A stretch of DNA of 64,000 nt from Marinobacter sp. F4218 (GCF_019443085.1 NZ_JAHZIL010000003.1:496001-560000); one strand, 5' to 3'. Counted from the stretch's first letter, positions 29,427-40,825 are shown. The notes: a model not told the origin generated them from the letters alone. Numbers and translations: made by a program.

Positions 29427-30470
29427 TCATTTTTCAGAGTTAAATGTGGTGCGAAGTCCGATTTTTTTCAAGGCTGCCTGAGAGATATCTTCGTCCCCGC
29501 TATCCAGCCAGTGCACACTGGACCACTTGCGCAGCCAGGTTAACTGCCGCTTCGCCAACTGACGCGTGGCAGAAACGCCCTTGCTTACAAATGTGTCATA
29601 GTCATAATCACCGGCCAGGTAACCCCAGGCCTGACGATAACCGACACAACGCATGGAAGGGAGATCAGGGTGCAAATCGCCTCTGACCATCAGCGCCCGC
29701 ACTTCATCAAGAAACCCTGCATCCAACATGTTCATAAAACGCAGATGGATTCTCTCGTGAAGCACTCGCCGCTCCTCAGGCGCCATGGCGAGCTGCGTCA
29801 CAGTATACGGAAGCGAAGTGACTTCGTCTGCCTGCCATTGGGTGAAATAGGTGTAATCCTCGACACCATCCCCTTGATTTTGGGGCAGACTGGCGCCCTC
29901 GGCCTGCCAGAATGACGAAATGGGCTTGCCCGTCAGGCGAATGACCTCCAATGCCCGCAATAAACGCTGGCGGTTGTTGGGATGGATCAGCCGCGCGGCA
30001 ACGGCGTCCTTTGCCTCAAGCTCCTGATGCAGTGCCGACCAGCCTTTCCGGCTTGCCTCCTGTTCCAGGACCCGACGCAGTTCCGGGTTCGCACCCGGCA
30101 ATCCGGACATCCCATGCAGCAAGGCCTTGAAGTACATCATGGTGCCGCCCACCAGCAATGGAATGCGTCCCGCTTTGGTGATCCTTTCCATTTCTGTCAG
30201 GGCATCCCGCCGGAAATCCGCCGCAGAGTAGGATTCAGCCGGGTCACAAATATCGATCAGCCGGTGCGGTGCCCGCGCCAGCTCTTCGGCGGATGGTTTG
30301 GCAGTACCAATGTCCATGCCCCGGTATATCATGGCGGAATCGACACTGATGATGTCGCAGGGCAGGCGCTCGCACAGCTCGATCGCCAGGTCCGTCTTTC
30401 CCGACGCCGTCGGCCCCATCAAAAAAATGGCGGGCGGCCGCTGCTCTGCCTCGTTCCTCTGCGCTGTCAT
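29427..30470 (-). CDS. miaA: tRNA dimethylallyltransferase
   Basis: 347 residues. P-loop [29 protein letters not shown] for tRNA binding, and a C-terminal [13 protein letters not shown]. MiaA adds the isoprenyl group to A37 of tRNAs reading UNN codons. The ATG at 30470 is preferred to a TTG two codons earlier that overlaps the mutL stop. hfq lies 33 bases downstream. Confidence 0.97.
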   Translation of the reverse strand: MTAQRNEAEQRPPAIFLMGPTASGKTDLAIELCERLPCDIISVDSAMIYRGMDIGTAKPSAEELARAPHRLIDICDPAESYSAADFRRDALTEMERITKAGRIPLLVGGTMMYFKALLHGMSGLPGANPELRRVLEQEASRKGWSALHQELEAKDAVAARLIHPNNRQRLLRALEVIRLTGKPISSFWQAEGASLPQNQGDGVEDYTYFTQWQADEVTSLPYTVTQLAMAPEERRVLHERIHLRFMNMLDAGFLDEVRALMVRGDLHPDLPSMRCVGYRQAWGYLAGDYDYDTFVSKGVSATRQLAKRQLTWLRKWSSVHWLDSGDEDISQAALKKIGLRTTFNSEK

Positions 30471-30476
30471 GATCAA

Positions 30477-32393
30477 TCAGCGCCCTCTCAGGAACAGTTT
30501 GTCCAGCTCCGACAGCGTCACCAGCGTCCAGGTTGGACGGCCATGGTTGCATTGACCGCTGCGCTCGGTGGCTTCCATGTCCCGCAAAAGGGAGTTCATT
30601 TCCGGAATGGTCAGCTGGCGGTTGGCCCGCACCGAGCCATGGCATGCCATGGTTCCCAGAAGCTCGTGAGTGACCGCCTCGACCCGGTCGCTTTGACCAT
30701 GTTCAATGAGATCGGCCAGAACGTCCCGGATCAGCTGTTCGGCATCCGCGCCGCGTAGCAGAGCCGGCACCTGCCTGACCGCCAGCGTCTCGGGCCCGAT
30801 CCGCTCAACCTGCAACCCGAGCTGCTGCAAATCCTCGCCGTGGGACTCCGCCAGCGCCGCTTCCTTCTGGCTTACGGCCACCGACAGAGGCACCAACAGA
30901 GGCTGACTCTTGAGATCCTGCTCCGCCAATGCCCGCTTCATCCGCTCGTAGGTGATGCGCTCGTGTGCCGCATGCATGTCCACCACGATCAAGCCGGCCC
31001 GCCCCTGGGCGAGAATATAGATGCCGTGGAGCTGGGCAATGGCGTACCCCAACGGCGGCTCCTCGTCGCCGTCTGTCGGAGGCGTAGGTATTGCCTCTGC
31101 CATACCAGCTGACGCCTGCCGCGAGCCATTATCGACGCCACCACCGGCATTCAACGAGTTATAGAACGCCATCTGGTCACTGGCATGCCACTCCTGCTGC
31201 GGCTGGGACTGCCCCGAGTACTGGCCCCCGAAGGCATTCGTATGCGTCGGCGGTTGGCCGGAGTCCAGACCTGCAGGCTGCCCGGACCACGCTCCGGCAG
31301 CCGTTCCCGGACCGGCCACGGAGGGTTGCTGCATAGCCGCATTTTCGCGCCCGAATGATTGAGCAACCGCACCACGCAGGTGGTCGTCCGGGCGCACATC
31401 GGCCAGCGCCTTGTGCAGCGTGCGGAATATGAAATCGTGGACCAGCCGACCATCCCGGAACCGGACTTCATGCTTCGTGGGGTGCACGTTCACGTCGACG
31501 GTGGCCGGGTCGACCTCGAGGTACAGGACAAAAGCCGGGTGACGATTGTTGTAGAGCACGTCCCGATAGGCCTGACGCACCGCATGAGCCACCAGGCGAT
31601 CGCGGATGACCCGGCCATTCACAAAGAAATACTGCAGGTCCGCCTGACTCCGGGAAAAGGTCGGCAACGCCACCCAACCCCACAACCGCAAGCCGGTTGC
31701 CTCGGCATCAATCAACACAGCATTGTCGATGAACTGCTGACCACACAGGGCGCCAATTCGGCGCTCCTTATCCACAGGGGACTCTGCCGGACGCAGACTC
31801 TGTACGACTCTCTGATTGTGACGCAAGGTGAATCCGGCGTCGAAGCGGCTCAGCGCCTGGCGCCGGACACACTCGTCCACATGATTGAATTCAGTTTTTT
31901 CCGTGCGCAGGAACTTGCGGCGGGCGGGAGTATTGAAGAACAGGTCACGCACTTCGACGGTTGTACCAACCGGATGCGCTGCCGGTGAAATGCGGGCATC
32001 CATGTCACGGCCCTCCACTTCCACGCGCGAAGCCGCCTCCTGGGCCGCCGTCCGCGACGTCAGCGTCAGGCGGGAAACAGAGCTGATACTGGCCAGCGCC
32101 TCGCCACGGAAACCCAGCGAGGCCACCGCTTCCAGATCGTCGAGACTGGCAATCTTGCTGGTGGCATGGCGACTGAGCGCCAGTGGCAGGTCCTGCTCTT
32201 CGATACCGCTGCCGTCGTCCCTGACCCGGATAAGCTTTGCGCCGCCCTGTTCGACTTCCACATCGACCCGGCCGGCACCTGCGTCCAGGGCATTTTCAAC
32301 CAGTTCCTTAACGACAGACGCAGGACGCTCCACCACCTCGCCGGCGGCGATCTGGTTCGCGAGCCGTGGCGAGAGCAATTGAATGTGGGGCAT
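30477..32393 (-). CDS. mutL: DNA mismatch repair protein MutL
   Basis: 638 residues. The GHKL ATPase (about 1-330) shows [21 protein letters not shown] and [11 protein letters not shown]; a Gln/Gly/Ser-rich linker (about 350-430) leads to the dimerisation domain. This contains [15 protein letters not shown], close to the endonuclease motif DQHAxxExxxxE with Met for Gln. That motif is found in MutL proteins of bacteria lacking MutH, such as Pseudomonas, and suggests this MutL nicks DNA itself. Confidence 0.97.
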   Translation of the reverse strand: MPHIQLLSPRLANQIAAGEVVERPASVVKELVENALDAGAGRVDVEVEQGGAKLIRVRDDGSGIEEQDLPLALSRHATSKIASLDDLEAVASLGFRGEALASISSVSRLTLTSRTAAQEAASRVEVEGRDMDARISPAAHPVGTTVEVRDLFFNTPARRKFLRTEKTEFNHVDECVRRQALSRFDAGFTLRHNQRVVQSLRPAESPVDKERRIGALCGQQFIDNAVLIDAEATGLRLWGWVALPTFSRSQADLQYFFVNGRVIRDRLVAHAVRQAYRDVLYNNRHPAFVLYLEVDPATVDVNVHPTKHEVRFRDGRLVHDFIFRTLHKALADVRPDDHLRGAVAQSFGRENAAMQQPSVAGPGTAAGAWSGQPAGLDSGQPPTHTNAFGGQYSGQSQPQQEWHASDQMAFYNSLNAGGGVDNGSRQASAGMAEAIPTPPTDGDEEPPLGYAIAQLHGIYILAQGRAGLIVVDMHAAHERITYERMKRALAEQDLKSQPLLVPLSVAVSQKEAALAESHGEDLQQLGLQVERIGPETLAVRQVPALLRGADAEQLIRDVLADLIEHGQSDRVEAVTHELLGTMACHGSVRANRQLTIPEMNSLLRDMEATERSGQCNHGRPTWTLVTLSELDKLFLRGR

Positions 32394-32413
32394 GTTTCGG
32401 GAAAACCTCTTGA

Positions 32414-33766
32414 TCAGGATGCGGGAATACGAATGGTTTGCCCTACCATAACACGGTCATCCCTCAGGCCGTTAAACTGCATCAGCTCACTGACGGTGGT
32501 CTGGTTCCTCCTGGCGACCCCGGAGAGCGTGTCTCCGCGCTGTATCCGATAATGACTGACACTACTACCACCCCGCTGCTGCTGTTTCTGCCAGGCCAGT
32601 AAGGTGCCCGGTGGCGGTGTTTTCTGGAAGTAATCGTCTACGCCTTTCATGATTGCGTTGGCGAGCCGGTTCCGATACCACTCTGTCGACAGATTCTTCT
32701 CTTCCTGGGGGTTGGAGATAAACCCGGCCTCGACCAGGATGGACGGGATATCCGGGGATTTCAGGACCACGAACGAGGCCTGCTCGACGCCCGACTTGTG
32801 CAGCTTGGCGACGCTGCCCAGTTTACCCAGCACGGAGCTGCCCACCCCCAGGCTGGCGTTGATGCTTGCGGTCATGGACAGGTCGAGCAGCACCCCTGCC
32901 AGCATGTCGTCCCGACCATCCAGTGACACCCCACCGGTCAGGTCTGAACGATTTTCACTCTGGGCCAGCCAGCGCGCAGTCTCACTGGTAGCGCCCCGCT
33001 GCGACAGCGCAAAAACCGACGCGCCTTTCGGCTGGGGGGTACGGAAGGCATCGGCGTGCACCGACACAAACAAGTCCGCGTTGTACTTGCGCGCCAGCAG
33101 GGTCCGGTTGCGGAGGCCGATGTAATAGTCCCCGGTGCGGGTCAGCTTCGCCGTGTAACCGGGTTGCTGGTTGATGAGGCTGGCAAGCGTCTTCGCCATT
33201 TTGAGAACGACGTCTTTCTCGCGGGTGCCCCGGGGGCCTGTTGCGCCGGGATCCTCACCGCCGTGGCCGGCGTCAATCACCACAATCACATCCCGCTTGC
33301 CATTGGCGTTCTGGGTCACTGTGGGTTTGGCAGCTTTCTCCAACCTGCGACCACCCTCATCAATCAGATCAACCACGAGGCGATGGCCATACTGATCATT
33401 CGGCTCAAGCTGGAAACTGCGCGGTTTGATGTCGCTGTTCAGATCCAGGACCACACGGAGATCCGTGCCGTTACGGGGCGCACTCCGGATCCGGCGAATC
33501 GGGCTTCCGGACAGGTCCAGCTTGTCAAAATCCGCCTTCAGGTCCGTATTCTTCAAATCAATGACCAGTCGGGCAGGGTTCTGCAGTGAGAATACGTTGT
33601 GGGCAACCTTGCCGGCGGTGTCGAGCACCAGACGGGTATGATCCGGAGCCGGCCAGACACGCACGCCCTCCACGCGGGTACCCGCCTGGGTAGCAAGCGA
33701 GGCCGACAACATCAGAACCATCGTCAGACCCGCCATTCTGTCTAGGATTGATACAAGCTTACTCAT
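32414..33766 (-). CDS. amiB: N-acetylmuramoyl-L-alanine amidase (AmiB/AmiC type) with LysM
   Basis: 450 residues: signal peptide (cleavage near SLATQA), AMIN domain (about 35-130, localising to the septum), amidase_3 domain (about 160-385) with zinc ligands in [14 protein letters not shown] of TREKDVVL and VSVHADAF, and one LysM repeat at the end ([16 protein letters not shown]). It cuts the amide between MurNAc and the peptide during daughter-cell separation. The start at 33766 has AGGAC upstream; an ATG at 33793 adds nine residues. Gene order tsaE-amiB-mutL is conserved. Confidence 0.95.
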   Translation of the reverse strand: MSKLVSILDRMAGLTMVLMLSASLATQAGTRVEGVRVWPAPDHTRLVLDTAGKVAHNVFSLQNPARLVIDLKNTDLKADFDKLDLSGSPIRRIRSAPRNGTDLRVVLDLNSDIKPRSFQLEPNDQYGHRLVVDLIDEGGRRLEKAAKPTVTQNANGKRDVIVVIDAGHGGEDPGATGPRGTREKDVVLKMAKTLASLINQQPGYTAKLTRTGDYYIGLRNRTLLARKYNADLFVSVHADAFRTPQPKGASVFALSQRGATSETARWLAQSENRSDLTGGVSLDGRDDMLAGVLLDLSMTASINASLGVGSSVLGKLGSVAKLHKSGVEQASFVVLKSPDIPSILVEAGFISNPQEEKNLSTEWYRNRLANAIMKGVDDYFQKTPPPGTLLAWQKQQQRGGSSVSHYRIQRGDTLSGVARRNQTTVSELMQFNGLRDDRVMVGQTIRIPAS

Positions 33767-33805
33767 GCCGCTGTCCTGCTCTAAAAGAGACATAGCCCGG
33801 TGCCG

Positions 33806-34303
33806 TCAATGGTCGGGCCCGATCAATTCCAACTGGTTCAGCAGGGCTGCCCCCTGCTCAGAACCCGCCCTGAGCACCGCCGAGCGACCTTCGCCCTCGC
33901 GCTCAAGGTGTATTTCAAGGTCGGCCTCTGGCAACAATCCCTTACCTCGCTCGGGCCACTCAATCAGGCAGAGGCTCTGGCCCGTGAAATAATCCCGGAT
34001 GCCCATGTATTCCAGCTCCTCCGGATCACCCACTCGGTAGAGATCGAAGTGATACGCCATCGGCCGCAAGTGTTCGTAAGGCTCAACCAGTGTGTAGGTC
34101 GGGCTTTTGACGGCACCCTCGTGCCCCAGCCCTCGCATGACTCCCCGGCTGAGCGTGGTTTTGCCCATACCAAGATCACCTTCCAGAAACACGGTAAGCC
34201 CCTGGCCCGACGCAACAACAACCCGGGCCAACTCGCGTCCGAGGTGTTCGGTTTCCGATTCGTTTTCCAGGAACAGGCGCCGCTCATTTCCGAAAATAGT
34301 CAT
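33806..34303 (-). CDS. tsaE: tRNA t6A biosynthesis ATPase TsaE
   Basis: 165 residues with P-loop FLEGDLGMGKTTLSRG, SPTYTLVEPYE and HFDLYRV, then LIEWPERG. TsaE drives the TsaB-TsaD complex that makes N6-threonylcarbamoyl-A37. It overlaps the nnr stop by four bases. Confidence 0.95.
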   Translation of the reverse strand: MTIFGNERRLFLENESETEHLGRELARVVVASGQGLTVFLEGDLGMGKTTLSRGVMRGLGHEGAVKSPTYTLVEPYEHLRPMAYHFDLYRVGDPEELEYMGIRDYFTGQSLCLIEWPERGKGLLPEADLEIHLEREGEGRSAVLRAGSEQGAALLNQLELIGPDH

Positions 34304-35859
34304 GAGCCCTCCCGGCTCCCCATAATTCCAACTTCCGCCTGGCTGAACACGGTCGGTAAGGCGTCGATAACGTCGCTGGGTATCAGACCCATGAACCCTT
34401 TGCTCTGAGTTGCGACGTTTGCGGCGGCCAGGTGAACACTGGCGGCGAGTCCCGCTGCCCGCCGGGCATCACCGAGCTGGCCATACAACGCGCCAATCAT
34501 GCCCGACAACACATCTCCCATACCCCCGGTCGCCATGCCGGGGTTGCTGCCGCTGACAATATCGACGACCTCTCCCTCTGAGGAAATCACCGTTCCGGCC
34601 CCTTTCAGAAGAATCGTACCACCATAGGTTTCCTGCAGCCTTCGGGCAGCAGCAATCCGGTCCGCTTCCACCTCGGGCACCAGGCAGTCCAGCAGCCGGG
34701 CCGCTTCTCCCGGGTGCGGCGTCAGTATGTGATTGTCCGCAAGTATCGGGACACGTGAGGACAGCAGGTTGAGCGCATCCGCATCGAGAACCCTTGGCTT
34801 GCCGCTGTCGACGACCTGCTCCAGCATCTGCTGCCCCCAGGCCCCCTGGCCCATTCCCGGACCACAGACGATGACCGTTGCCGATTCCAGCAGTGACGGC
34901 AGCTCGGATCCGTGAATCAGACCGTGGACCATGACCGAGGGACAGCGGGCCAATGCCGCCGTTACATGTTCCGGGCGCGTGGCCAGGGAAACCAGCCCCG
35001 CCCCGGAGCGGGCAGCGGCTTCAGCCGCCATCAAGCCGGCCCCACCGAAACCGCGATCACCCGCCACCACCAGCACGTGCCCGAATTGGCCCTTGTGCGC
35101 GTTAACTGCCCGTACCGGCAGCCAGGATCGTGTTGTTCCCCAGTCAAGCCGATGCGCCAGCGGCGGCTGCCCACTCAGGGTGACACCATCTCCGGTATCG
35201 AGCGATTCAAACACCACAGAACCGCACGCGGCCGCACCCTGCCCGGTAAACAAACCGGCCTTCAGGCCAATGAATGTCACCGTCAGATCAGCCTTGACCG
35301 CATCCCCTTCCGTCGCCCCCGTGGTGGCATTGAGTCCCGATGGCAGGTCAATCGCCAGTACCGGCGCCGCGACGCTGTTGCAGCGGGCGATCAGCCCGGC
35401 GAAGGGCTCCCGTGGTGCCCCGGATACACCAGTGCCGAGCATCGCATCCACCAGCACTCCGGCCTGGCTGAACAGCTCATCCAGCTCTAAATCACCCAGG
35501 TCGCCCAACTCCAGCACCGGCACCCCATCTTTGCACGCTTTCCGCCAGGCCTTGCGGGCATCACCGGACAGCTTTCCGGTCGGGGCAACCGCAATACACC
35601 GCACCTCGATTCCGTGGCGTGCCGCATTGGCCGCCACCAGGTAACCATCGCCGCCGTTATTTCCCGCGCCGCACAACACGAGCACAGGCCCCTGGTCAGG
35701 CCAGTGCCGGACCAGCTGACGGAACGCCGAATAGGCCGCCCGCTGCATCAGATCGAAACCGTCTACCCCCTGCTGATCAATCACATAGCGATCGATCTCC
35801 CGCACGGCATCGGCGGAAAACAATGCGTCTGGTAGACTGCTCACATCGGACGGCGGCAT
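34300..35859 (-). CDS. nnr: Bifunctional NAD(P)H-hydrate epimerase / dehydratase
   Basis: 519 residues joining two repair enzymes: an N-terminal YjeF epimerase (about 1-215; VLCGAGNNGGDGYLVA, AIDLPSGLNA) and a C-terminal ADP-dependent dehydratase (about 230-510; VVAGDRGFGGAGLM, LTPHPGEAARLL, NPGMATGGMGDVLSG). Together they restore NADH and NADPH from hydrated forms. tsaE overlaps the end. queG is divergent with 148 AT-rich bases between. Confidence 0.95.
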   Translation of the reverse strand: MPPSDVSSLPDALFSADAVREIDRYVIDQQGVDGFDLMQRAAYSAFRQLVRHWPDQGPVLVLCGAGNNGGDGYLVAANAARHGIEVRCIAVAPTGKLSGDARKAWRKACKDGVPVLELGDLGDLELDELFSQAGVLVDAMLGTGVSGAPREPFAGLIARCNSVAAPVLAIDLPSGLNATTGATEGDAVKADLTVTFIGLKAGLFTGQGAAACGSVVFESLDTGDGVTLSGQPPLAHRLDWGTTRSWLPVRAVNAHKGQFGHVLVVAGDRGFGGAGLMAAEAAARSGAGLVSLATRPEHVTAALARCPSVMVHGLIHGSELPSLLESATVIVCGPGMGQGAWGQQMLEQVVDSGKPRVLDADALNLLSSRVPILADNHILTPHPGEAARLLDCLVPEVEADRIAAARRLQETYGGTILLKGAGTVISSEGEVVDIVSGSNPGMATGGMGDVLSGMIGALYGQLGDARRAAGLAASVHLAAANVATQSKGFMGLIPSDVIDALPTVFSQAEVGIMGSREGS

Positions 35860-36007
35860 GAGCCCTCGCTCCCGTTACAGAAACCGGTTTAAGAAAAATG
35901 GCCATATACCTGTAAAGCATAGCAAAACAGGGAAAAAGGTCATAACTTAATCAAATTAAAGTTTGGCATACTGATTTTCAATAAGTTGCCTCAGAACAGC
36001 AGGCCCC

Positions 36008-37087
36008 ATGAGCGCAGCACCTGACCCCTCAAATACCGAAAAGGAATTCGCAGACCTGGTTGATCGCATTCGCGACCGAGCCTATGAACTCGGCTTTGCA
36101 GATCTCGGCATAACCCTCCCCGAAACCGGCCCCCATGCCGGGCATCTGCAGCGCTGGCTGGAAAAAGGCTATCAGGGCGAAATGGATTACATGGGCTATC
36201 ACGGCGACAAGCGCTACACACCCACATCTCTGGTGCCCGGCACGGCCAGGGTCATCTCCGTGCGAATGGATTACCTGCCTGCTCCGGACAACCCGAAAGA
36301 AGCGCTTACTAACCGGGAAAACGCGTACGTGACCCGATACGCGCTGGGACGGGACTACCATAAGCTGATCCGCAAACGGCTGGCCACTCTGGCGAACTGG
36401 ATTGACGAAGCTGTCAGCGGTTATGACTATCGAGCGTTTGTGGACAGCGCGCCGGTGCTTGAGCGTGCGCTCGCTCAGCGCGCGGGGCTGGGATGGATCG
36501 GCAAGAACAACATGCTGATCCATCCCAGGGCCGGCTCGTTCTTCTTTCTGGGCGAGATTTTTACCAGTGCCCCGCTGCCGGTGGATGAACCCTTCGAAAC
36601 GGACCACTGCGGCAGCTGCTCTGCCTGCCTCGACCTGTGCCCGACTGATGCATTCGTCGGAGCGCACGAACTCGACGCCCGACGCTGCATCAGCTACCTC
36701 ACCATTGAACTCAAGGGCAGTATTCCCGAGGAACTGAGATCACTCATGGGCAATCGGGTGTTTGGCTGCGACGACTGCCAACTGGTCTGCCCCTGGCAGA
36801 AATTCAGCAAACCCACCGGCGAAGACGACTTCCAGCCACGTCACGGCCTGGACAACACTTCCCTGGCGGAGCTGTTTCTCTGGACCGAAGAACAGTTCCT
36901 GAAACGGACAGAGGGGTCGGCGATTCGCCGGACGGGTTATGACGGATGGCTGCGAAACCTGGCCGTGGGCCTGGGCAATGCGCCCTCAACCATCCCCGTC
37001 ATCGAAGCCCTGAAACAGCGGGCGGACCACCCCAACGGTATGGTCCGCGAGCACGTACAATGGGCCCTGAGGCAGCACGGTCTATAG
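36008..37087 (+). CDS. queG: Epoxyqueuosine reductase QueG
   Basis: 359 residues. Two [4Fe-4S] motifs are visible, [12 protein letters not shown] (near residue 200) and [10 protein letters not shown] (near 255), after the cobalamin-binding domain; a HEAT-like tail ends at REHVQWAL. It performs the last step of queuosine synthesis at tRNA G34. The 3' end overlaps the convergent orn gene by six bases. Confidence 0.96.
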   Translation: MSAAPDPSNTEKEFADLVDRIRDRAYELGFADLGITLPETGPHAGHLQRWLEKGYQGEMDYMGYHGDKRYTPTSLVPGTARVISVRMDYLPAPDNPKEALTNRENAYVTRYALGRDYHKLIRKRLATLANWIDEAVSGYDYRAFVDSAPVLERALAQRAGLGWIGKNNMLIHPRAGSFFFLGEIFTSAPLPVDEPFETDHCGSCSACLDLCPTDAFVGAHELDARRCISYLTIELKGSIPEELRSLMGNRVFGCDDCQLVCPWQKFSKPTGEDDFQPRHGLDNTSLAELFLWTEEQFLKRTEGSAIRRTGYDGWLRNLAVGLGNAPSTIPVIEALKQRADHPNGMVREHVQWALRQHGL

Positions 37088-37624
37088 CTTGAAGAAGGTA
37101 TCGCGGTAGTGACGCAGCTCGTTGATGGAGTCCCGGATATCATCGAGTGCCAGATGACTCCCCTGCTTCTTCACGCCTGCCAGCACGTCCGGGCGCCAGC
37201 GCCGCGCCAGCTCCTTGACGGTGGAAACGTCCAGGTTGCGGTAATGAAAGAAACTCTCCAGCTTCGGCATGTACTTGACGAGGAATCGACGGTCCTGACC
37301 AATGCTGTTTCCACACAGCGGCGACTTGCCCGACTCCAGATACTGCTGGAGAAATTCCAGAGTCTGCTTTTCCGCCTCGGCTTCATCAATGCTGCTTTCT
37401 TTCACGCGCTTGGTCAGGCCACTGGCACCATGGGTGTTGGTGCACCACTCATCCATCGAGTCCAACAGGCTATCAGGCTGATGCACGGCAATGACCGGCC
37501 CCTCAGCCACGACATTGAGCTCCGAATCGGTGATGATGGTGGCCATCTCAATAATCCGTTCCTTCTCCGGGTCGAGGCCGGTCATCTCCAGGTCTATCCA
37601 AACTAAACGATCACCTTCTGCCAT
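37082..37624 (-). CDS. orn: Oligoribonuclease
   Basis: 180 residues of the DEDDh exonuclease family: [31 protein letters not shown] and ALDDIRDSI carry the acidic residues, and HLALDD the His. Orn degrades RNA dinucleotides, including pGpG made from c-di-GMP by EAL enzymes such as the one at 55.5 kb, so it completes c-di-GMP turnover. Divergent from rsgA. Confidence 0.97.
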   Translation of the reverse strand: MAEGDRLVWIDLEMTGLDPEKERIIEMATIITDSELNVVAEGPVIAVHQPDSLLDSMDEWCTNTHGASGLTKRVKESSIDEAEAEKQTLEFLQQYLESGKSPLCGNSIGQDRRFLVKYMPKLESFFHYRNLDVSTVKELARRWRPDVLAGVKKQGSHLALDDIRDSINELRHYRDTFFKL

Positions 37625-37741
37625 TCTCAGCTCCTAACCTCGGGTATCTTGATGGTGGAAATGGGTAATACTCTGCGTATTGTGGCCGATTCACGTATGA
37701 TGTGACACCTCACTCCACCGAATACTGGCAGCTGGTCCTTA

Positions 37742-38797
37742 ATGGCAAAACGGCGACTGAACAAACAGCAGCAATTCCGAATCAAAAAAATCCAGGAAGA
37801 GCGAGCAGCCCGCGTAGCCCGGAAGGAAAAAGCCGTTCAGGAACAGGCCGACGCCGGAGAATTGGGCCCCGAGCAGGAGGGGCTCATCATTGCTCACTAC
37901 GGGCAGCAACTGGACGTGGAACCCCTTGAAGGGGAAAAGGCCGGCGAGGTAGTCCGCTGCTTTGTCCGTGCCAATATCGACAGCCTGGTAACCGGGGACA
38001 CGGTGGTCTGGCGGCCCGGCAAGAATGAGACGGGCGTCATCGTCGCCCGCTGTGACCGCCAGAACCTGCTGCAACGTCCGGATAATTTCGGCGCCCTCAA
38101 ACCGGTGGCGGCCAACATTGATCACATCATTCTGGTCATCGCCTCGGAGCCCGAACCCCACGACAACCTGATCGACCGGTACCTGGTGGCGTCGGAAATC
38201 ACCGATATTCCTGCCGTCATCCTGCTGAACAAAACCGACCTGATTACTGACCGGAACCGGGATCAGATCGATGCCCTACTGGGTCGCTACGAATCGCTGG
38301 GCTACGAGGTTGTCCGCACCTCCGCGACCGAATCCGGCAACCGGCCCTCGCCCGAGGTTGAAGCACTGGTGAAAGACCAGACCAGCGTTTTTGTCGGTCA
38401 GTCGGGCGTCGGCAAATCATCGATCATCCAGACGCTGATTCCGGATGAGGCCATTCGGGTCGGCGCCGTTTCGGAAAGCACGGGCAAAGGCGTGCACACC
38501 ACAACCACCGCCAAACTCTTCCACCTGCCCATCGGCGGCGATCTGATCGATTCACCAGGCATTCGGGAATTCGGCCTCTGGCACATGACGCCCCAGGAGA
38601 TCGAATACGGGTTTCGGGAAATACGGGATGAGATCGGCCACTGCAAGTTCCGCAACTGCCGGCACATGGGCGACCCTGGATGCGCCATTGATGCTGCCGC
38701 TGCAGAAGGCCGGATCAGCCCCGAACGCCTGAAAAGCTTCCACCGTATTCTTCAGGACATGAGCGAGCAGCAGGCACGCGGCCTCAAACTGGACTGA
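37742..38797 (+). CDS. rsgA: Ribosome small-subunit GTPase RsgA
   Basis: 351 residues: basic N-terminal tail, OB fold, circularly permuted G domain (NKTD precedes GQSGVGKSS) and a zinc motif near the end (CKFRNCRHMGDPGC). It checks late 30S assembly. orn and rsgA stand back to back, as in Pseudomonas. motB converges 15 bases after the stop. Confidence 0.96.
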   Translation: MAKRRLNKQQQFRIKKIQEERAARVARKEKAVQEQADAGELGPEQEGLIIAHYGQQLDVEPLEGEKAGEVVRCFVRANIDSLVTGDTVVWRPGKNETGVIVARCDRQNLLQRPDNFGALKPVAANIDHIILVIASEPEPHDNLIDRYLVASEITDIPAVILLNKTDLITDRNRDQIDALLGRYESLGYEVVRTSATESGNRPSPEVEALVKDQTSVFVGQSGVGKSSIIQTLIPDEAIRVGAVSESTGKGVHTTTTAKLFHLPIGGDLIDSPGIREFGLWHMTPQEIEYGFREIRDEIGHCKFRNCRHMGDPGCAIDAAAAEGRISPERLKSFHRILQDMSEQQARGLKLD

Positions 38798-38812
38798 CCG
38801 ACACTCTCGGGG

Positions 38813-39772
38813 TTACCAGGTCAGCTCGCCGGGAGCCGGGTCGGGTTTGTCTTCCTCCCAATCACCGCTCTTCAGCTTCTCCATCGCCTTCTGCTTCTCA
38901 GCTTCCGAAGGCTGGGTCAGATCAATAAGCGGCTCATCATTGTGGCCGGCACTGTCCTGAATCCCCTTAACCGTCTTTTTGTTCAGCACGATGATGGAAA
39001 TTCGCCGGTTGATCGGGGCTTGCGGATCTTCCTTATCGAACAGCACCGAGTCACTGAGTCCGACAACCCGGGCAATCTGTCCCTGCCGGACACCGCCAGC
39101 CACCAATGCCCTTCGGGCGGTATTGGCACGGTCGGCGGACAATTCCCAGTTGGTGTAGCCCGGCCGCCCGCTGAAGGGGGTCGCATCGGTATGGCCCGTC
39201 AGGCTGAGCTTGTTATCCACCGAGCCGAGGGTTTTGGCCAGCTCGAACAGGATGTCCTGGGAGTAGTACTTGAGCTCTGCGCGACCACTGTCGAACATCG
39301 GGCGTCCCGAGCGGTCGACGATCTGGATGCGCAAGCCCTCGTCCGTGATGTCGATCAGCAGTTGGTCCTTGAACTCCTGCAGCGTTTCATTCTGCTCAAT
39401 CCGCTCCTTGAGTTCCTGAAACAACTCTTCCATACGGCGTTGCTCAAGGGTTTCGGAGAGTTCGTCCACCACTTCGTCTTCTATCTGGATCTGGCTGGAT
39501 TCAATATCGGGACTCGCTTCGGTGACCACCGACGCGCTGCCCTCGAGGTCTACGGGATTGGGCGAGCCTCCCTCGGTAAAACCGACGGGGTCGCGGAAAT
39601 AGCCTTCCACTGCTCGCTTCTGCTCGGGCGTGGCCGTCGCCGTTAACCAGAGCACCAGGAAAAACGCCATCATGGCGGTCGCAAAATCGGCGAAGGCCAC
39701 TTTCCACGAGCCACCGTGGTGACCGCCAGCAACCACCTTCTTGCGTTTGATGATGATCGGTTGTTCTTCCAC
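38813..39772 (-). CDS. motB: Flagellar motor stator protein MotB
   Basis: 319 residues. The short basic N-terminus leads into one membrane helix with the proton-carrying Asp29 in FADFATAMMAFFLVLW, then a plug/linker and an OmpA-like peptidoglycan-binding domain (about 150-275; LTGHTDATPFSGR, NWELSADRANTARR). It is MotB rather than PomB by this opening and length. Encoded 31 bases after motA. Confidence 0.95.
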   Translation of the reverse strand: MEEQPIIIKRKKVVAGGHHGGSWKVAFADFATAMMAFFLVLWLTATATPEQKRAVEGYFRDPVGFTEGGSPNPVDLEGSASVVTEASPDIESSQIQIEDEVVDELSETLEQRRMEELFQELKERIEQNETLQEFKDQLLIDITDEGLRIQIVDRSGRPMFDSGRAELKYYSQDILFELAKTLGSVDNKLSLTGHTDATPFSGRPGYTNWELSADRANTARRALVAGGVRQGQIARVVGLSDSVLFDKEDPQAPINRRISIIVLNKKTVKGIQDSAGHNDEPLIDLTQPSEAEKQKAMEKLKSGDWEEDKPDPAPGELTW

Positions 39773-39803
39773 GCATCAGCTCCGGATCAGTGTTGGACGG
39801 ATA

Positions 39804-40655
39804 TTACTTGGAGCGAACGTGATCGTTCAGTTCCTGGAAGCCGGGGCGCTTGTCGGTGGGCAACGCCTTGCGACCAAATTCGATAGCCATCTGTGGCGCC
39901 TGACCGGACACAGTGGCGACAATGGCCGACTTGGTGCACTCGTAAGCTTTCAATTCGTATTTCGCAGAATGTTCCATGGCAACGGACATCGGGCCGACAA
40001 AACCATAGCCCATGAAAATACCCAGAAAGGTACCGACCAGTGCTGCGGCGACACTGAGACCGATCCGCTCCGGCCCCTCGGACAGGAAGTTCATGGTAAT
40101 CACGATCCCGAGCACCGCAGCGACAATGCCCAGGCCCGGCAGCGCGTCGGCAACCTTGTTGACCGCGTGCGAGGGTTCCTCCAGCTCGTGCTGGCGACTG
40201 TCAATCTCGTTCTCCATCATGCCTTCAAGCTCATGGGTCGCCATGTTGCCGGAGCTGATGATGCGCAGGTAATCGGTAATAAATGCGAGCAGCTCCTTTG
40301 ATTTCATGATCGCAGGGTACCGACTGAAGATCTGGCTGGACTCGGGATTGTCGATGTCCTCTTCAATGGCCATCACACCCTGCTTGCGGGACTTGTCGAA
40401 AACCTCGTACAGCAGGCTGAGAAGATCCATGTAAAAGGATTTATTGAACGGTGATCCGGTCAGCTGGCGCAGCATACCTCGGAACACTTCCTTGACCGTG
40501 TGCAACGGGTTGGCGATCACGAACGAGCCGATTGCGGCGCCGAAAATAATCAGGATCTCTGTGGGCTGCCAGAGAACCAACAGGTTGCCACCGTGCAGCG
40601 TATACCCGCCTAGCACGCTCGCAACTACAACCACCGCTCCAATAATCAGTAACAT
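39804..40655 (-). CDS. motA: Flagellar motor stator protein MotA
   Basis: 283 residues, four membrane helices (two at about 3-50, two at about 170-225) and a large cytoplasmic loop with the conserved charged segment; ALPGLGIVAAVLGIV is the third-helix signature with the conserved Pro. It forms the ion channel with MotB. The upstream region on the minus strand has GCTGATAA, similar to a sigma-28 -10, but without a well-spaced -35. Confidence 0.95.
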   Translation of the reverse strand: MLLIIGAVVVVASVLGGYTLHGGNLLVLWQPTEILIIFGAAIGSFVIANPLHTVKEVFRGMLRQLTGSPFNKSFYMDLLSLLYEVFDKSRKQGVMAIEEDIDNPESSQIFSRYPAIMKSKELLAFITDYLRIISSGNMATHELEGMMENEIDSRQHELEEPSHAVNKVADALPGLGIVAAVLGIVITMNFLSEGPERIGLSVAAALVGTFLGIFMGYGFVGPMSVAMEHSAKYELKAYECTKSAIVATVSGQAPQMAIEFGRKALPTDKRPGFQELNDHVRSK

Positions 40656-40776
40656 GGGGAGAATGCACGCCTTGGTTTTTGGTTATCAGCGAACGCCACG
40701 AGCGCCCGCATTATTATGAGCCCCGATCATAGCAAGGCTCTGCAACGACCGCTAAGCCGTGAAACAATTTCTATAC

Positions 40777-40825
40777 AAGGACCAGTCTTTGCTAAACTTC
40801 GCGCCTTTGAGCGCTAAGGGTCCTT
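40777..40825 (+). promoter_or_regulatory. Nested inverted repeat in the psd leader
   Basis: AAGGACC (40777-40783) pairs with GGTCCTT (40819-40825), enclosing a GCGC/GCGC hairpin at 40801-40814, and five T follow (40824-40828) just before the psd ATG. It could be a leader structure or attenuator acting on psd; evidence is structural only. Confidence 0.4.

Noticed and set aside
35965-35990. Possible sigma-54 promoter (TGGCAT) upstream of queG
   Set aside because: The required GC element at the correct distance (GG-N10-GC) is absent.
40683-40745. Sigma-28 flagellar promoter for motA
   Set aside because: A GCTGATAA resembling the -10 is present on the minus strand, but no TAAA-like -35 at 15-base spacing.
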